34,943 bases of DNA from DATBHZ01 sp036557185 (GCA_036557185.1 DATBHZ010000105.1:1-34943); one strand, 5' to 3'. Shown: positions 12,595-21,115, counted from the first letter of the stretch. The notes: a model not told the origin generated them from the letters alone. Program-made: numbers and translations.

Positions 12595-13022
12595 GCGAGA
12601 CGACGTTGACGACGATCGAGCAGACGGTGCGCATCGACGCCTCGCCGGACACGGTGTGGCGGCTGTGGACGGACCCGGAGCTGCTCACGACCTGGCTCGC
12701 GCACAAGGTCGAGGTCGTCGCCGAGCCGGGTGGCAGGTTCCGCGCCGAGCTGAGTGAAGGGCCCGTGTTCAGCGCCGAGTTCATCGAGCTCGACCGGCCG
12801 TCGCGGCTCGTGTTCACGTTCGGCTGGGAGGGCAACGAGCCGGGTACGCCGCTCGCTCCGGGCTCGACCCGCGTCGAGGTGACGCTGGTGCCCGACGACG
12901 GCGGAACCCTGCTGACCTTGCGCCACTTCGACGTGCCGGAGAGTCACGCGGCGGACCACCGCCAGGGCTGGAACCACTTCCTCGTCGACGAGCTCGCGCG
13001 GGTGGCACCGACGACCGCGTGA
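12591..13022 (+). CDS. AHSA1/SRPBCC-domain protein
   Basis: 143 residues from the ATG at 12591, which overlaps the arsR stop (ATGA) and has GGGAGG upstream. The sequence follows the AHSA1 (activator of Hsp90 ATPase homologue 1-like) subgroup of the START/SRPBCC fold: an opening strand TIEQTVRIDASPDTVWRLWTDPELLTTWL, GGRFRAELSEG, the strand RLVFTFGWEG, the strands SRVEVTLVPDDGGTLLTLRH, and the closing helix HRQGWNHFLVDELARV. The fold encloses a hydrophobic ligand cavity; prokaryotic members are usually small-molecule-binding or stress proteins with no proven Hsp90 role. Pairing with an ArsR repressor is a very common arrangement and suggests co-induction. The ligand is unknown. Confidence 0.88.
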   Translation: MSETTLTTIEQTVRIDASPDTVWRLWTDPELLTTWLAHKVEVVAEPGGRFRAELSEGPVFSAEFIELDRPSRLVFTFGWEGNEPGTPLAPGSTRVEVTLVPDDGGTLLTLRHFDVPESHAADHRQGWNHFLVDELARVAPTTA

Positions 13023-13053
13023 GAGGGCGGTGCCGACTCGTGCCCGCGCCGGT

Positions 13054-13578
13054 TCAGTGCTCCACCAGCTCGATGTCGGGGCGCTGCGCCCAGAGTTGCG
13101 CCACGCCGTCGACCGTCGTGCGGGTTCGGTTGATCGCGAGCGTCTGCAGGCTCGCGCACCCGGCGAGCTCCACGAGGCCGGTATCGGTGATGCGAGTGCT
13201 TGCCAGAGCGAGCCATTGCAGGGACGGGAACGATTGGAGCAGCGGGGCGACGTCGTCGGCGACGAAGGTGCCGCGCAGGCTCAGGCGTCGCAGCTTCGGG
13301 AGCACTGCGAGCTCCGCGATGCCGGCCTCCGTGACGGCACAGCCCGTCAGGCTCAGCCACTCGAGGTTCTCGAGCGTGCGGAGGTGGTGCATCCCGGCAT
13401 CGGTGACCTGTGTCTTGAACAGGTCGAGCAGGCACAGGCCGGTGATCCGACTGACCCGTGCGAGGGCAGCGTCCCTGATGGGTCGGCCCATCAGGCCGAG
13501 CAACCGCAGCCCGTCCGGAGCGATCTCGTCGAGGCCGGAGAGGTCGTCTCCGTAGCGGTCGGGCCACACGATCTCCAT
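13054..13578 (-). CDS. Leucine-rich repeat protein
   Basis: 174 residues from the ATG at 13578, which has a GAGGAG ribosome site; a GTG farther upstream (13644) would add an unlikely Arg/Cys-rich leader. From about residue 25 on, the protein is a run of roughly 24-residue leucine-rich repeats with regular LxxLxLxxTxVTDAG-type units: LCLLDLFKTQVTDAG, LEWLSLTGCAVTEAG, LRRLSLRGTFVADD, LQWLALASTRITDTG, LQTLAINRTRTTVDG. This is the cysteine-containing/bacterial LRR style that forms a curved protein-binding surface. No signal peptide or membrane helix is seen, so it is probably cytoplasmic. It follows the WYL pair at a 114-base distance in the same direction and convergently faces the AHSA1 gene. 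Partner unknown. Confidence 0.85.
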   Translation of the reverse strand: MEIVWPDRYGDDLSGLDEIAPDGLRLLGLMGRPIRDAALARVSRITGLCLLDLFKTQVTDAGMHHLRTLENLEWLSLTGCAVTEAGIAELAVLPKLRRLSLRGTFVADDVAPLLQSFPSLQWLALASTRITDTGLVELAGCASLQTLAINRTRTTVDGVAQLWAQRPDIELVEH

Positions 13579-13692
13579 GTCGCAACTCCTCGTTCGGCAT
13601 TCAGGAAGCCGGGCAAGGTAGACGACCGGTGAGACGGAAACCACGACCCACCTCCGGATTCGGGCGTTTGTGGCCGGTTCCCGGCTCAGCCC

Positions 13693-14643
13693 TCAGCCTC
13701 GAGGTGTCGCGTTGGTGTTCGCGAGCGCCGCGGCCGCGAGAGCTCGACGCCTCGAGGCGTATTCCGGCTCCGAGACGGACGCATCGGGGCCCAGGCTCAG
13801 GAGCAAGTGATCGAGCTGCCGGTCGCCGGCAACGGTGATTCGGACCTCTACCCGTCCGTCGCTGCACGCGCGGATCTCGCCGAGCGTGTGTGGCTGCGGC
13901 AGCGTGTCGAGGACTGCTCGCGGAGCCCGCACGGTCACGGTCCGCTCGACGGCACTCATGTCCAGCCAGTCCGGAAGGTCGCTCGGCTCCGGGAGGTCGA
14001 ACATGATCGCGCCCAGGCGCGCGTCGGTCATCCGATCCAGGCGAAAGTGCTTCGGGACCTCTTCGGTGACCTCCGGCCCGTACACGTACCAATGCCCCCA
14101 TTTGCAGTACAGGTCGTAGGGCAGCACCTCGCGCGTGGTCGCGTGGTCGTCCTTCCACTTGACGTAGCGGAACTGCAGCGATCGACACCCGCGTAGCGCC
14201 GATCGTGCGACGTCCAAGCAGGGCGGGTGCTCGACCGGGAGCACCATCTCCATCGCCACCAGCTGGCGGAGCTTCTCGACCGCGGCGTCGAGCTCGGCGC
14301 TCCGGCGCGGCGCCGACGCGAGATACGCAGTGGCCGAGATGAGGAGCCGAAGGGCGGCGTCTTCGGACGGCGGTGAGGAAGAGAGGTCGCGCAGCCAGTT
14401 CCCCAAATCGACCTGCAGCACATCGTGCTCGTCCAGGAGGAATGCACGTGTCGCATCGACGATCGTGCTGTCGGCGCGACGGAACTCGAGGAAGAGCACG
14501 GGCTCGAGCAGTGTTCGGAGCTCGTCGCACGACACGCCCACGATCGACGCAGCCTCGGTGAGCGGCACCGCGCCGCGCTCCTCCGCGAGCGCCAGCGCGG
14601 CAGTGACGATCTCGAAGTGCCTGGCCTTGGAGACGGGCGGCAT
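13693..14643 (-). CDS. WYL-domain regulator, PafC-like (second of a pair)
   Basis: 316 residues. The ATG at 14643 overlaps the preceding stop as TGATG, so it is translationally coupled to the upstream WYL gene. The N-terminal part contains a helix-turn-helix-like segment (LTEAASIVGVSCDELRTLL), comparable to the AASELGV-type segment of PafC. The middle and C-terminal parts form the WYL domain: LQFRYVKWKDDHATTREVLPYDLYCKWGHWYVYG (WYV in place of WYL) and KHFRLDRMTDARL, then the WCX-type C-terminal extension. In mycobacteria PafB and PafC form a heterodimer that activates the LexA-independent DNA damage response. The order and lengths here fit PafB-PafC, but pafA is absent from the window, so the name is provisional. 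Confidence 0.8.
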   Translation of the reverse strand: MPPVSKARHFEIVTAALALAEERGAVPLTEAASIVGVSCDELRTLLEPVLFLEFRRADSTIVDATRAFLLDEHDVLQVDLGNWLRDLSSSPPSEDAALRLLISATAYLASAPRRSAELDAAVEKLRQLVAMEMVLPVEHPPCLDVARSALRGCRSLQFRYVKWKDDHATTREVLPYDLYCKWGHWYVYGPEVTEEVPKHFRLDRMTDARLGAIMFDLPEPSDLPDWLDMSAVERTVTVRAPRAVLDTLPQPHTLGEIRACSDGRVEVRITVAGDRQLDHLLLSLGPDASVSEPEYASRRRALAAAALANTNATPRG

Positions 14644-15557
14644 CAGGCGCTCGCTGCCTGCGGCTCGAGCCACGCGCGCATCCGCTCGACAAGCAGCGGC
14701 GGCGCGATGAGTCGCACCCCGGTTCCGAAGCCGAGCAGCCGGATAATGAACGACTGGTAGTCGCGGACCACCACGTCGATCACGGTGCTGTCGACGGCCG
14801 TGTCCAGGGTCGTGCCGTCGAACTCGCTCAGGAACACCGGGACCTGGTCGTTCGTGACGAGTACGCGAGCAGTGACCTCCGGGTCGCTACCCCAGGTGTT
14901 CGGGTCGAGCTGCAGCTCCGCGGCGAGGTCGAAGCCGGCCGGGATCTCGTAGCTCGGTGTGTCGGTCAGCAGCGTGATCGCGGTTCCGTCGTCGGACACC
15001 TCGATGCGGTCGAGCCGGTACTTGCGGATCGGCTCACTGGCCGACTCGGAGCCGGCCAGGTACCAGCGGTTGCGCCACATCCCGACGCCATAGGGCGCGA
15101 CGGTGCGTTCCCTGCCGTGGTACCGGAACCGCACTCGCGTGCGCGTGGCGATCGCGTCCCGGAGGTCGACGACCTGTCGGTGCACCTGGATCACGACACG
15201 GGCCGTGTCCTGTGCGACCGCGGCGCCGAGCTCGCCGGGAGGGAGTTGGTCGGCGATGCCGTCGACGTCGACGAGCGCGGCTGCCGCGATCAGGGCGGCG
15301 CGCTCCTTCGGCGTGAAGTACGGCTGCTCGAGCCGGTACATCTGGTCCTCGGGGTGCCAGGTGATGCGTACGCCGAGGTACGCGGCCAAGTCTGCGAGGT
15401 CGCGCTGCACCTTCTTCTCGAGCACTGCGCGGTCGAGATCCGAATAGCCGGGAACGTTCTCGCCGATCTGCTCGAGCGAGCACTCACCGTTGACGTCGCG
15501 CACGAATGCTGCGAGCCGCAACATGCGGACATACGGCGCCTCGGCGCGCTCTGCCAT
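14643..15557 (-). CDS. WYL-domain regulator, PafB-like (first of a pair)
   Basis: 304 residues from the ATG at 15557, with GAGAGG eight bases upstream; longer frames would add a low-quality leader. An N-terminal winged helix (LAAFVRDVNGECSLEQIGENVPGYSD, then KKVQRDLADLAAYLG) is followed by LEQPYFTPKERAAL and the WYL domain: VRFRYHGRERTVAPYGVGMWRNRWYLAG, with the WYL triplet intact, and RKYRLDRIEV. The C-terminal WCX-like extension ends near LLVERMRAWLEPQ. The 'VPGYSD' and 'RD..DLA..LG' features resemble PafB. WYL domains sense ligands, and PafBC responds to single-stranded DNA in mycobacteria; whether this pair does so is untested. The two genes share one message by TGATG overlap. Confidence 0.82.
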   Translation of the reverse strand: MAERAEAPYVRMLRLAAFVRDVNGECSLEQIGENVPGYSDLDRAVLEKKVQRDLADLAAYLGVRITWHPEDQMYRLEQPYFTPKERAALIAAAALVDVDGIADQLPPGELGAAVAQDTARVVIQVHRQVVDLRDAIATRTRVRFRYHGRERTVAPYGVGMWRNRWYLAGSESASEPIRKYRLDRIEVSDDGTAITLLTDTPSYEIPAGFDLAAELQLDPNTWGSDPEVTARVLVTNDQVPVFLSEFDGTTLDTAVDSTVIDVVVRDYQSFIIRLLGFGTGVRLIAPPLLVERMRAWLEPQAASA

Positions 15558-15652
15558 CCTCCCTGCCTCTCGGGGTGTCGGGCGTGACAGCGTACGCGGC
15601 GGTGTCTCCTGCCGTCGACGTTGTTGTCCGAGCCGTGCTGCAAGGTGGCCGC

Positions 15653-15665
15653 CGCTCAGTGAGCG
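15653..15665. promoter_or_regulatory. Short perfect dyad in the WYL/orphan divergent gap
   Basis: CGCTCA and TGAGCG flank a single central G, in the 143-base divergent gap between the PafB-like gene and the orphan gene. It could be an operator for the WYL pair, or just one of the CGCTCA-rich extragenic strings common in such genomes. No promoter hexamers are convincing here. Confidence 0.25.
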
Positions 15666-15700
15666 CAACGAGCGAGCGCGATGGACAGCAGGTGATGCAG

Positions 15701-16021
15701 ATGCCCCAGTCGAACGAGCTACCGCCCCAGCCGAGGTGCCGGTCGTACCGCCCCGGCCACACGCCGCACCAGATCCAGGCGCGCCTCTCGACCGAGGCCG
15801 GCGGTGAGATATGGGACCGTGTGGAACGGGTCGACGACGACGGGACCATCGTGCTCGAGGGCGGCAAGGTCTTGTGGAACCACTCGCCGGAGCGCCTGCG
15901 CGCCGCGCTCCGGCTGCACGGGCTGCGCGTCGCGATCGCCAAGCACGGGCTGCTCAAGGTCCCGCACACCAACTCGTCCTACTTGTTCAGCGTCGCCGAC
16001 GGTCCGAGTCCTTGCAGGTAG
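15701..16021 (+). CDS. Small conserved-looking protein of unknown function
   Basis: 106 residues. The ATG at 15701 is preferred because AGGTG lies six bases upstream; an ATG two codons earlier (15695) is possible. I do not recognise the family. The visible features are a proline- and Arg-rich start (PPQPRCRSYRPGHTPHQ), a central stretch GGEIWDRVERVDDDGTIVLEGGKVLWNHSPERL that looks like two short beta strands, and a C-terminal helix-rich part (RAALRLHGLRVAIAKHG). No signal peptide or membrane segment is seen. The third-position GC is high across the frame, which supports coding. It is divergent from the WYL pair and convergent with the DUF2277 gene, whose stop lies one base away. Confidence 0.65.
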   Translation: MPQSNELPPQPRCRSYRPGHTPHQIQARLSTEAGGEIWDRVERVDDDGTIVLEGGKVLWNHSPERLRAALRLHGLRVAIAKHGLLKVPHTNSSYLFSVADGPSPCR

Positions 16022-16030
16022 CTCAGACCG
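16000..16030. terminator. Weak hairpin at a convergent gene end
   Basis: CGGTC-c-GAG can pair with CTC-a-GACCG across a 13-base loop, spanning the stop codons of the orphan gene and DUF2277. One mismatch and no T-run; a bidirectional terminator is possible but unproven. Confidence 0.25.
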
Positions 16031-16301
16031 GGACGGGCCCGAGACCCAGGCGCTCGCGTACCTCCGGGCGCCGCAACGGCGGGACTGTCTTTGGGGGTTG
16101 ACGACGCGGAGGGAGCTCGGCGAGCAGCGTCTCGGTGATGTCCGCGACCTGCATTGCCGCCGTCTCCATCTTGGCGGCGAGCTCTGGCCGCGGACGACCG
16201 ACTCCCGACACCTTGCGGATGTACTGGCGCGCGGCCGCCTCGATCTCCTCGCGGGTCGCTTCCGGCTCGAGCCCTCGGAGCTCTGTGATGTTTCGGCACA
16301 T
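16023..16301 (-). CDS. DUF2277 family protein
   Basis: 92 residues with the family's characteristic beginning MCRNITELRGLEPEATREEI, followed by AAARQYIRKVSGVGRP, and a Pro-rich C-terminal tail. DUF2277 proteins are short (about 80-95 residues), widespread in actinomycetes and proteobacteria, and of unknown function. The conserved MCRNI start and the RKVSG segment are both present. It lies 58 bases downstream of the AidB-like acyl-CoA dehydrogenase gene, in the same direction, so co-transcription is possible but not required. Its stop is one base from that of the convergent orphan gene. Confidence 0.87.
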   Translation of the reverse strand: MCRNITELRGLEPEATREEIEAAARQYIRKVSGVGRPRPELAAKMETAAMQVADITETLLAELPPRRQPPKTVPPLRRPEVRERLGLGPVPV

Positions 16302-16359
16302 GCAGGCCAGGCTACGACGGATGTCGTGCCGGCTGCGATGGCGCTGTCTCAGCAGGTGC

Positions 16360-18090
16360 TCACGCCGCGGCGCTCGCCGCCAACTCCTCGCCGATCTCGT
16401 CGTAGGAGAGGATCTCGCGGCCCGCGCGCGCTGCGATGCGATCCTGCCAGCTGTCCCGCAGCAGGCGTCGACGTGCGAACCGCAGCGCGACGAGCCCCTT
16501 GCGAGCGTCCTCCCGAGCCTGTTCCAGCAGCAGCGCCGCGCTGACGGTGTCGGCCAGGAGCTCGGTCAGGTGTCCCGCGGCGGCCTCCGCCTCGTCGCCC
16601 TCGCGTCCGGCGACCTCGGTGATCCGCGCCGCCAGCTCGTCGCGCGCCTTGTCAACGGCCGTCACCGCCTCCGCGAGGAACACGGGACCGTCGCCGGCAG
16701 ACCGGAGCGCGTCGTCCACTCGTGCCAGCGCCGCCTCGTGGGCGCCGTCACGCCGGATCGCACGCAGCACGTCGATCGCGCAGATGTTCTCGCTGCCTTC
16801 CCAGATCGGGTGGCACTGCGCGTCACGGAGCTGCCGCGTGAGCCCCCAGTCCTCGCAATAGCCATTGCCACCGAACAGCTCGACGGCTGTGCTCGCCGAG
16901 GTGAGCCCCAAACGGCAGAGCCGGACCTTCGCCGCCGGCACGAGGATCCGTCGCAAACCCGGGCTCGCACTGCGCCCCGCCGAGACCGAGCACTCGAACC
17001 CGATCGCCGCGGCTGCCTCGAGATCACAGAGCAGGTCGACGAGCTGCTCCCGCACGAGCGGGAGATCGACGAGGAGCCGGCCCTTCGCCAGCCGGTGGTG
17101 CGCCCAGATCACCGCTTCGAGGAACGAGCGCCGAGCGATTCCCAAGCCCATGAAGGCGACGCCGAGCCGTGAGCCGTTGACCATCTCCATCATGCGCGAG
17201 AGGCCGCCAGCGTCCGACGACGCGCGGACTTCACTGCTCGTGCGAGGACGAAGCGCGTACCCGAAGGCGTCGTGGAACTCGACCTCGCCGGTCGGCACGC
17301 TGCGCGTCCCGAGCTTGTCCTTGAGGCGCCGCATCGTGATCCCGTTGCGCGTCCCGTCCTCGCGCTCCTTCGGCACGAGGTAGAGGCCGAGCCCGGCCGG
17401 GCCTTCGGGTGCACCTTCGGGGCGTGCGAGCATGACGATCGCGGCGCCGTCGATGTTGGAGCAGAACCATTTCTCGCCGTTGATGAGCACGCGCCCGTCA
17501 CCGATGTCGCGCGCCGTGCAGTGCACCGTTGCTCCGAGGTCCGAGCCACCGTCGCGCTCGGTCAGGAACATCGATCCGTCGATACCGTGCGAGAGGTCGT
17601 CGGCGCGCAGGCCGGCGAGCAGGTCGTCGCGCACGTCATCGGGCGCGTAGGCAGCGACGAGCTCGGCCACACCGCCCGTCATGCCGAGGCTGCAGGAGAG
17701 CCCGGTGTCGGCCTGGCACAGGAGGTATCCGGCTGCAGTGCCGGCGATCCGCGGGAACGGGCGGCCGTCACGCGACTCGGTCGTGAACCCGGCGACGTAT
17801 CCGGCCTGCCAGAGCGCGGCCTTCGACTCGAGCGCCGCGGGATGGTGCTCGATCTCGTTCACCTCGTTCGCCCACCGGTCGTATCGCACGAGCCTGGGCG
17901 GGTTCCGATCGATGACCTCTGCGTTCGGCGCGACGACCTCGCCGATGAGACGCCCGAATTCGTGGAGCTTCCCGTCGGCCCACTGCAGGTCGTCGGCGGG
18001 GCAGTTGCGGCGGATGGTCGCCTGCAGGTCGGGATCGAGGCCGTAGAAGTCGTTACCGACCGCCCGGTCCAGGGACGCGTAGTCGATCAT
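16360..18090 (-). CDS. AidB-like acyl-CoA dehydrogenase
   Basis: 576 residues from the ATG at 18090, with AAGGGAG upstream. It is longer than ordinary acyl-CoA dehydrogenases (about 380-400) and matches the AidB/long-ACAD layout: an N-terminal extension, the FAD/acyl-CoA core with MFLTERDGGSDLGATV (about residues 174-189) and the GEKWFCSN segment, then FGGNGYCEDWGLTRQLRDAQ (406-425) and HPIWEGSENICAIDVLRAIR, in which E431 is the expected catalytic base. A helical C-terminal domain follows. E. coli AidB is induced by alkylation damage and binds DNA and flavin, and many homologues are simply lipid enzymes; the choice cannot be made from sequence. It is divergent from the sulfatase gene and upstream of DUF2277. 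Confidence 0.88.
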   Translation of the reverse strand: MIDYASLDRAVGNDFYGLDPDLQATIRRNCPADDLQWADGKLHEFGRLIGEVVAPNAEVIDRNPPRLVRYDRWANEVNEIEHHPAALESKAALWQAGYVAGFTTESRDGRPFPRIAGTAAGYLLCQADTGLSCSLGMTGGVAELVAAYAPDDVRDDLLAGLRADDLSHGIDGSMFLTERDGGSDLGATVHCTARDIGDGRVLINGEKWFCSNIDGAAIVMLARPEGAPEGPAGLGLYLVPKEREDGTRNGITMRRLKDKLGTRSVPTGEVEFHDAFGYALRPRTSSEVRASSDAGGLSRMMEMVNGSRLGVAFMGLGIARRSFLEAVIWAHHRLAKGRLLVDLPLVREQLVDLLCDLEAAAAIGFECSVSAGRSASPGLRRILVPAAKVRLCRLGLTSASTAVELFGGNGYCEDWGLTRQLRDAQCHPIWEGSENICAIDVLRAIRRDGAHEAALARVDDALRSAGDGPVFLAEAVTAVDKARDELAARITEVAGREGDEAEAAAGHLTELLADTVSAALLLEQAREDARKGLVALRFARRRLLRDSWQDRIAARAGREILSYDEIGEELAASAAA

Positions 18091-18257
18091 CGGGCGCTCC
18101 CTTCCGTCGGCGCACCTTGCACAGCGCCGAGAACATGGTGACGAACGTCGCGGATTCATGATGCCCGATCGCGGCTCACGAGGCACCGCCGAGCCCCTGG
18201 CGAGGTCTTGGCGGCCGCGCCACGAGTTCTTCATGATCGGGCTCCATACTCGCGTTC

Positions 18258-19868
18258 GTGCTATCCCTCCGACGTTCGATCGTCACCCTCAGCGCCGCGA
18301 TCTTCCTCCTCGCCGCGTGCAGCAGCGGGGGTGGGTCCTCCAAGAGCGGCAGCGAGCACAGCTCGAAGTCCGCCAAGAGCACGCACGCCACCGCGGAGGC
18401 GCAGCACCCGAACGTCGTGTTCCTGCTGACGGACGACCTGGACGATGCGGAGATCTCGGTCATGCCGAACCTCCACCGTCTGATCGCCGACCAGGGAGCG
18501 ACGTTCGACAAGTACTACGCGAGCGTCTCGCTCTGCTGCCCGTCGCGGTCGACGACGCTGCGCGGCCAGTACTCGCACAACACGGGCGTCAAGACGAACG
18601 GCGGGACGAACGGCGGCTTCGAGACCGCTCATCGGCTCGGCATCGAGAGCTCCACCATCGGGACGTGGATGCAGGCCGCCGGGTACAAGACCGCGTACAT
18701 CGGCAAGTATCTGAACGGCTACCCCGACACGGTGAAGCCGACGTACGTCCCGCCCGGTTGGAACGAGTTCGCGAGCGCCGCGAAGGGTCACCCTTACACC
18801 GAGTACAACTACACGCTCAACGTCAACGGCAAGCTCGTTCCGTACGGCAGCGCGCCCGCCGACTACGGAACCACGGTGTACGTCGGCAAGGCGGCGTCGT
18901 TCATCGAGCAGCAGAGCGCTGCCCACAACCCGTTCTTCGTGTACCTCAACGCGTACGCGCCGCATCAGCCGGCAACGCCGGCCCCGCAGGACGTCGGGAA
19001 GTTCGCCGGCGCGCAGGCCCCGCGGACGCCGAGCTTCAACGTCGTCCAACCGACGAAGCCGCTCTGGGTCCGCTCGTTGCCGCCCATGGGCCCGCGCGTC
19101 ATCCAACGGGTCGACTCTCTGTACCAACGGCGGATCGAGTCGCTCCAAGCTGTCGATCGCGGCATCGGGACGCTCGTGAGCACGCTGCAGAAGGCGGGGC
19201 AGCTCGACAACACCTACTTCGTCTTCACGTCCGACAACGGCTTCCACCTCGGGCAGTTCCGCATGCCGTCGGGCAAGCAGACCGCTTACGAGACGGACAT
19301 CCACCTCCCGCTCATGGTGCGAGGCCCCGGGGTCTCGCAGGGGTCGAAGATCGACGCGCTCGTCGGGAACACGGATCTCGCTCCCACGTTCGCCGACATG
19401 GGTGACGCGCAGGTTCCGTCGTTCGTCGACGGGCGGTCGTTCCTGCCGTCTCTGCTCGGCAAGGTGCCCGACGACGGCACGCGCCAGTCGTACTTGATCG
19501 AGCACTGGAAAGAGGTCGATACGTCTACCGGGACGAAACGCGGCAACGCACCGCTGGAGCCCGCCGATCAGGACCAGACAGGAGTGGGGAAGCGCAAGGC
19601 CAAGGGCGGGCTTAGGGTCAGCCGCGCCTCGCTCTCCAACATCCCCGAGTACCACGGCGTGCGGACGGCTCGGTACCTCTACGTCGAATACTCGACGGGC
19701 GAGCGGGAGCTCTACGACGTGCCCGCGGACCCGTACGAGCTGCAGAACCTCGCCGCTGATCCGGCCCAGGCGTCGGTCGTCGCACGACTGCACGACGTGC
19801 TCCATGCGTTGGAGACGTGCTCCGGCGCGTCGTGCCGCACAGCGGAGGACATGTCGGTCCCGGGTTGA
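18258..19868 (+). CDS. Lipoprotein sulfatase (formylglycine type)
   Basis: 536 residues starting at GTG 18258, with no clear Shine-Dalgarno. A lipoprotein signal peptide ends in LAAC with C21, followed by a Ser/Gly/Lys-rich linker, so the enzyme is exported and membrane-anchored. The sulfatase fold follows: the strand NVVFLLTDDLDD (metal Asp D59/D60), then LCCPSRSTTLRGQYSHNTGV, where C94 of C-P-S-R is the residue converted to formylglycine. Further markers are YIGKYLNGY, DRGIGTLVSTL and FVFTSDNGFHLGQ (calcium Asp/Asn). The layout resembles N-acetylglucosamine-6-sulfatase-like and arylsulfatase families; the substrate is unknown. Activity would require a formylglycine-generating enzyme, not present here. 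It stands alone, with a 167-base divergent gap from the AidB-like gene. Confidence 0.92.
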   Translation: MLSLRRSIVTLSAAIFLLAACSSGGGSSKSGSEHSSKSAKSTHATAEAQHPNVVFLLTDDLDDAEISVMPNLHRLIADQGATFDKYYASVSLCCPSRSTTLRGQYSHNTGVKTNGGTNGGFETAHRLGIESSTIGTWMQAAGYKTAYIGKYLNGYPDTVKPTYVPPGWNEFASAAKGHPYTEYNYTLNVNGKLVPYGSAPADYGTTVYVGKAASFIEQQSAAHNPFFVYLNAYAPHQPATPAPQDVGKFAGAQAPRTPSFNVVQPTKPLWVRSLPPMGPRVIQRVDSLYQRRIESLQAVDRGIGTLVSTLQKAGQLDNTYFVFTSDNGFHLGQFRMPSGKQTAYETDIHLPLMVRGPGVSQGSKIDALVGNTDLAPTFADMGDAQVPSFVDGRSFLPSLLGKVPDDGTRQSYLIEHWKEVDTSTGTKRGNAPLEPADQDQTGVGKRKAKGGLRVSRASLSNIPEYHGVRTARYLYVEYSTGERELYDVPADPYELQNLAADPAQASVVARLHDVLHALETCSGASCRTAEDMSVPG

Positions 19869-19884
19869 GCCGCCGGGCGCGCGC

Positions 19885-21060
19885 TTACAGCACCCGGGTT
19901 CCGTCGGGTCGGTACACGGCGTACAGGTGCCCGTCGAATTTGGCTGTCCACCCTGGTTGATGGACGACTTGGTGGTGACGGTCGCAGAGCAGGACGAGGT
20001 TCTGCAGCGCAGTCGGCCCGCCGGTCGTCCAGGGGACGACATGATGCGCGTCGCACCAGCCGGGCGGGCGATCGCATCCAGGGTGCCGACAACCGCCGTC
20101 TCGCACGCTCAGCGCACGGCGGACACCAGCCGGGACGCTGCGTGACGCTCGACCGATGTCGAGAGGCAGCGCGTCGGGGCCGGTCACCACCCGCGCCACT
20201 GAGCAGTCACAGAGAAGACGCTCCACGTCGGCCCGATGGATCGGCCCGGTGTACTGACCGTCGAGTCGCCCGAGCGGATCGGCGTCGCGGCCTGTCAGCG
20301 TCCGCCAGTCGATGACGACGGTCGCGTGCGCGAGCGGCCGGTTGCTCCGATCACCCGCACGATCGAGAGCGACCTCGCAGATGCGCACGAGTGCGTCTGC
20401 GCGGCGCTTCGCCGGCGTGCGCGTATCGCGATCCGTCGGTGGGTCCGTGTAGGCGTGCAACGCGGTCACGACGGTCTCCGCGGCAAGATCGCAGAGCTCC
20501 GCGCTCAGCACGTGCGTCCCCGCAAAGGTCTTGGAGATGTGGAGACCATCATGCTCTCCCGGAACGGATCCTTCCGATCGGGCCAGGTTGCGGAAATGAG
20601 CGGCTGCCCGGCGCAGCGGAACGAGGTCACCGTCGCGCGCCAACCCGAGGAGCACCTCCTCGCACTGCTGCAGCTGGTCGTCGTGACCCTCGACCCGCGC
20701 GCCCGCGATCGTCCGGAACGCGGCGCTCGAGACGTCGCCGTCGAGCCATGCGTCGCCGGTGTCGGCGAGGAGGCCGGCGACCTGCCCGTGCTCTACTGCA
20801 GCTCGCGCGTCGCCCGTGCGCATCGAAGCATGGTGTGAGAGCCATGCAGCGGTCGACGTCGCGCCGTCCTCCGCACCGACGCGGCGTCCATGAGCAGCCG
20901 CCGCGAGACGTGCGAAGAGCGCGTCGAGCCGGTCCATCTCGCGACGCAGCAGGATCAGCTCGTCGGCCAGCACCCCATCGGAGAGGTCAGCCGGATCGGC
21001 CGCGACCGCCGCGTCCACGGCAGCTCGCAACGCGTCGAGGCCTCCACGCTCCGACTCCAT
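19885..21060 (-). CDS. DUF222-HNH endonuclease (13E12-type), SOS-controlled
   Basis: 391 residues from the ATG at 21060, with GGGAGG seven bases upstream. The N-terminal two-thirds is the DUF222 domain (helical, e.g. LADELILLRREMDRLDALFARL and a TSTAAWLSHH segment). The C-terminus is an HNH nuclease: CRHPGCDRPPGWCDAHHVVPW (about residues 324-344) and LLCDRHHQVVHQ (357-368) supply the zinc Cys and the catalytic His/Asn set. This is the 13E12 family abundant in mycobacteria and other actinomycetes, often associated with repeats and of unclear role. Upstream lies a promoter with a perfect LexA box between -35 and -10, so expression should rise on DNA damage, as reported for some mycobacterial 13E12-family genes. 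It faces the sulfatase gene convergently across 16 bases. Confidence 0.92.
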   Translation of the reverse strand: MESERGGLDALRAAVDAAVAADPADLSDGVLADELILLRREMDRLDALFARLAAAAHGRRVGAEDGATSTAAWLSHHASMRTGDARAAVEHGQVAGLLADTGDAWLDGDVSSAAFRTIAGARVEGHDDQLQQCEEVLLGLARDGDLVPLRRAAAHFRNLARSEGSVPGEHDGLHISKTFAGTHVLSAELCDLAAETVVTALHAYTDPPTDRDTRTPAKRRADALVRICEVALDRAGDRSNRPLAHATVVIDWRTLTGRDADPLGRLDGQYTGPIHRADVERLLCDCSVARVVTGPDALPLDIGRASRSVPAGVRRALSVRDGGCRHPGCDRPPGWCDAHHVVPWTTGGPTALQNLVLLCDRHHQVVHQPGWTAKFDGHLYAVYRPDGTRVL

Positions 21061-21115
21061 TGCGCACCTCCCTCGGGCGGTCTTCGAGACAGTCCCGGGG
21101 GAAGCGGTGCTCCGC

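Noticed and set aside
18163..18242. Inverted repeat GCCCGATC/GATCGGGC in the AidB-like/sulfatase gap
   Set aside because: Arms are 8 bp and 64 bases apart with no promoter elements nearby; in this composition it can arise by chance.
19859..19898. Hairpin CCCGGGT/ACCCGGG at the sulfatase/endonuclease convergent ends
   Set aside because: Seven pairs with a 26-base loop and no T-run; too weak to call a terminator.
18261..20042. Minus-strand open frame of 593 codons opposite the sulfatase
   Set aside because: The plus strand codes for a complete sulfatase with signal peptide and active site; the antisense frame has no motif.
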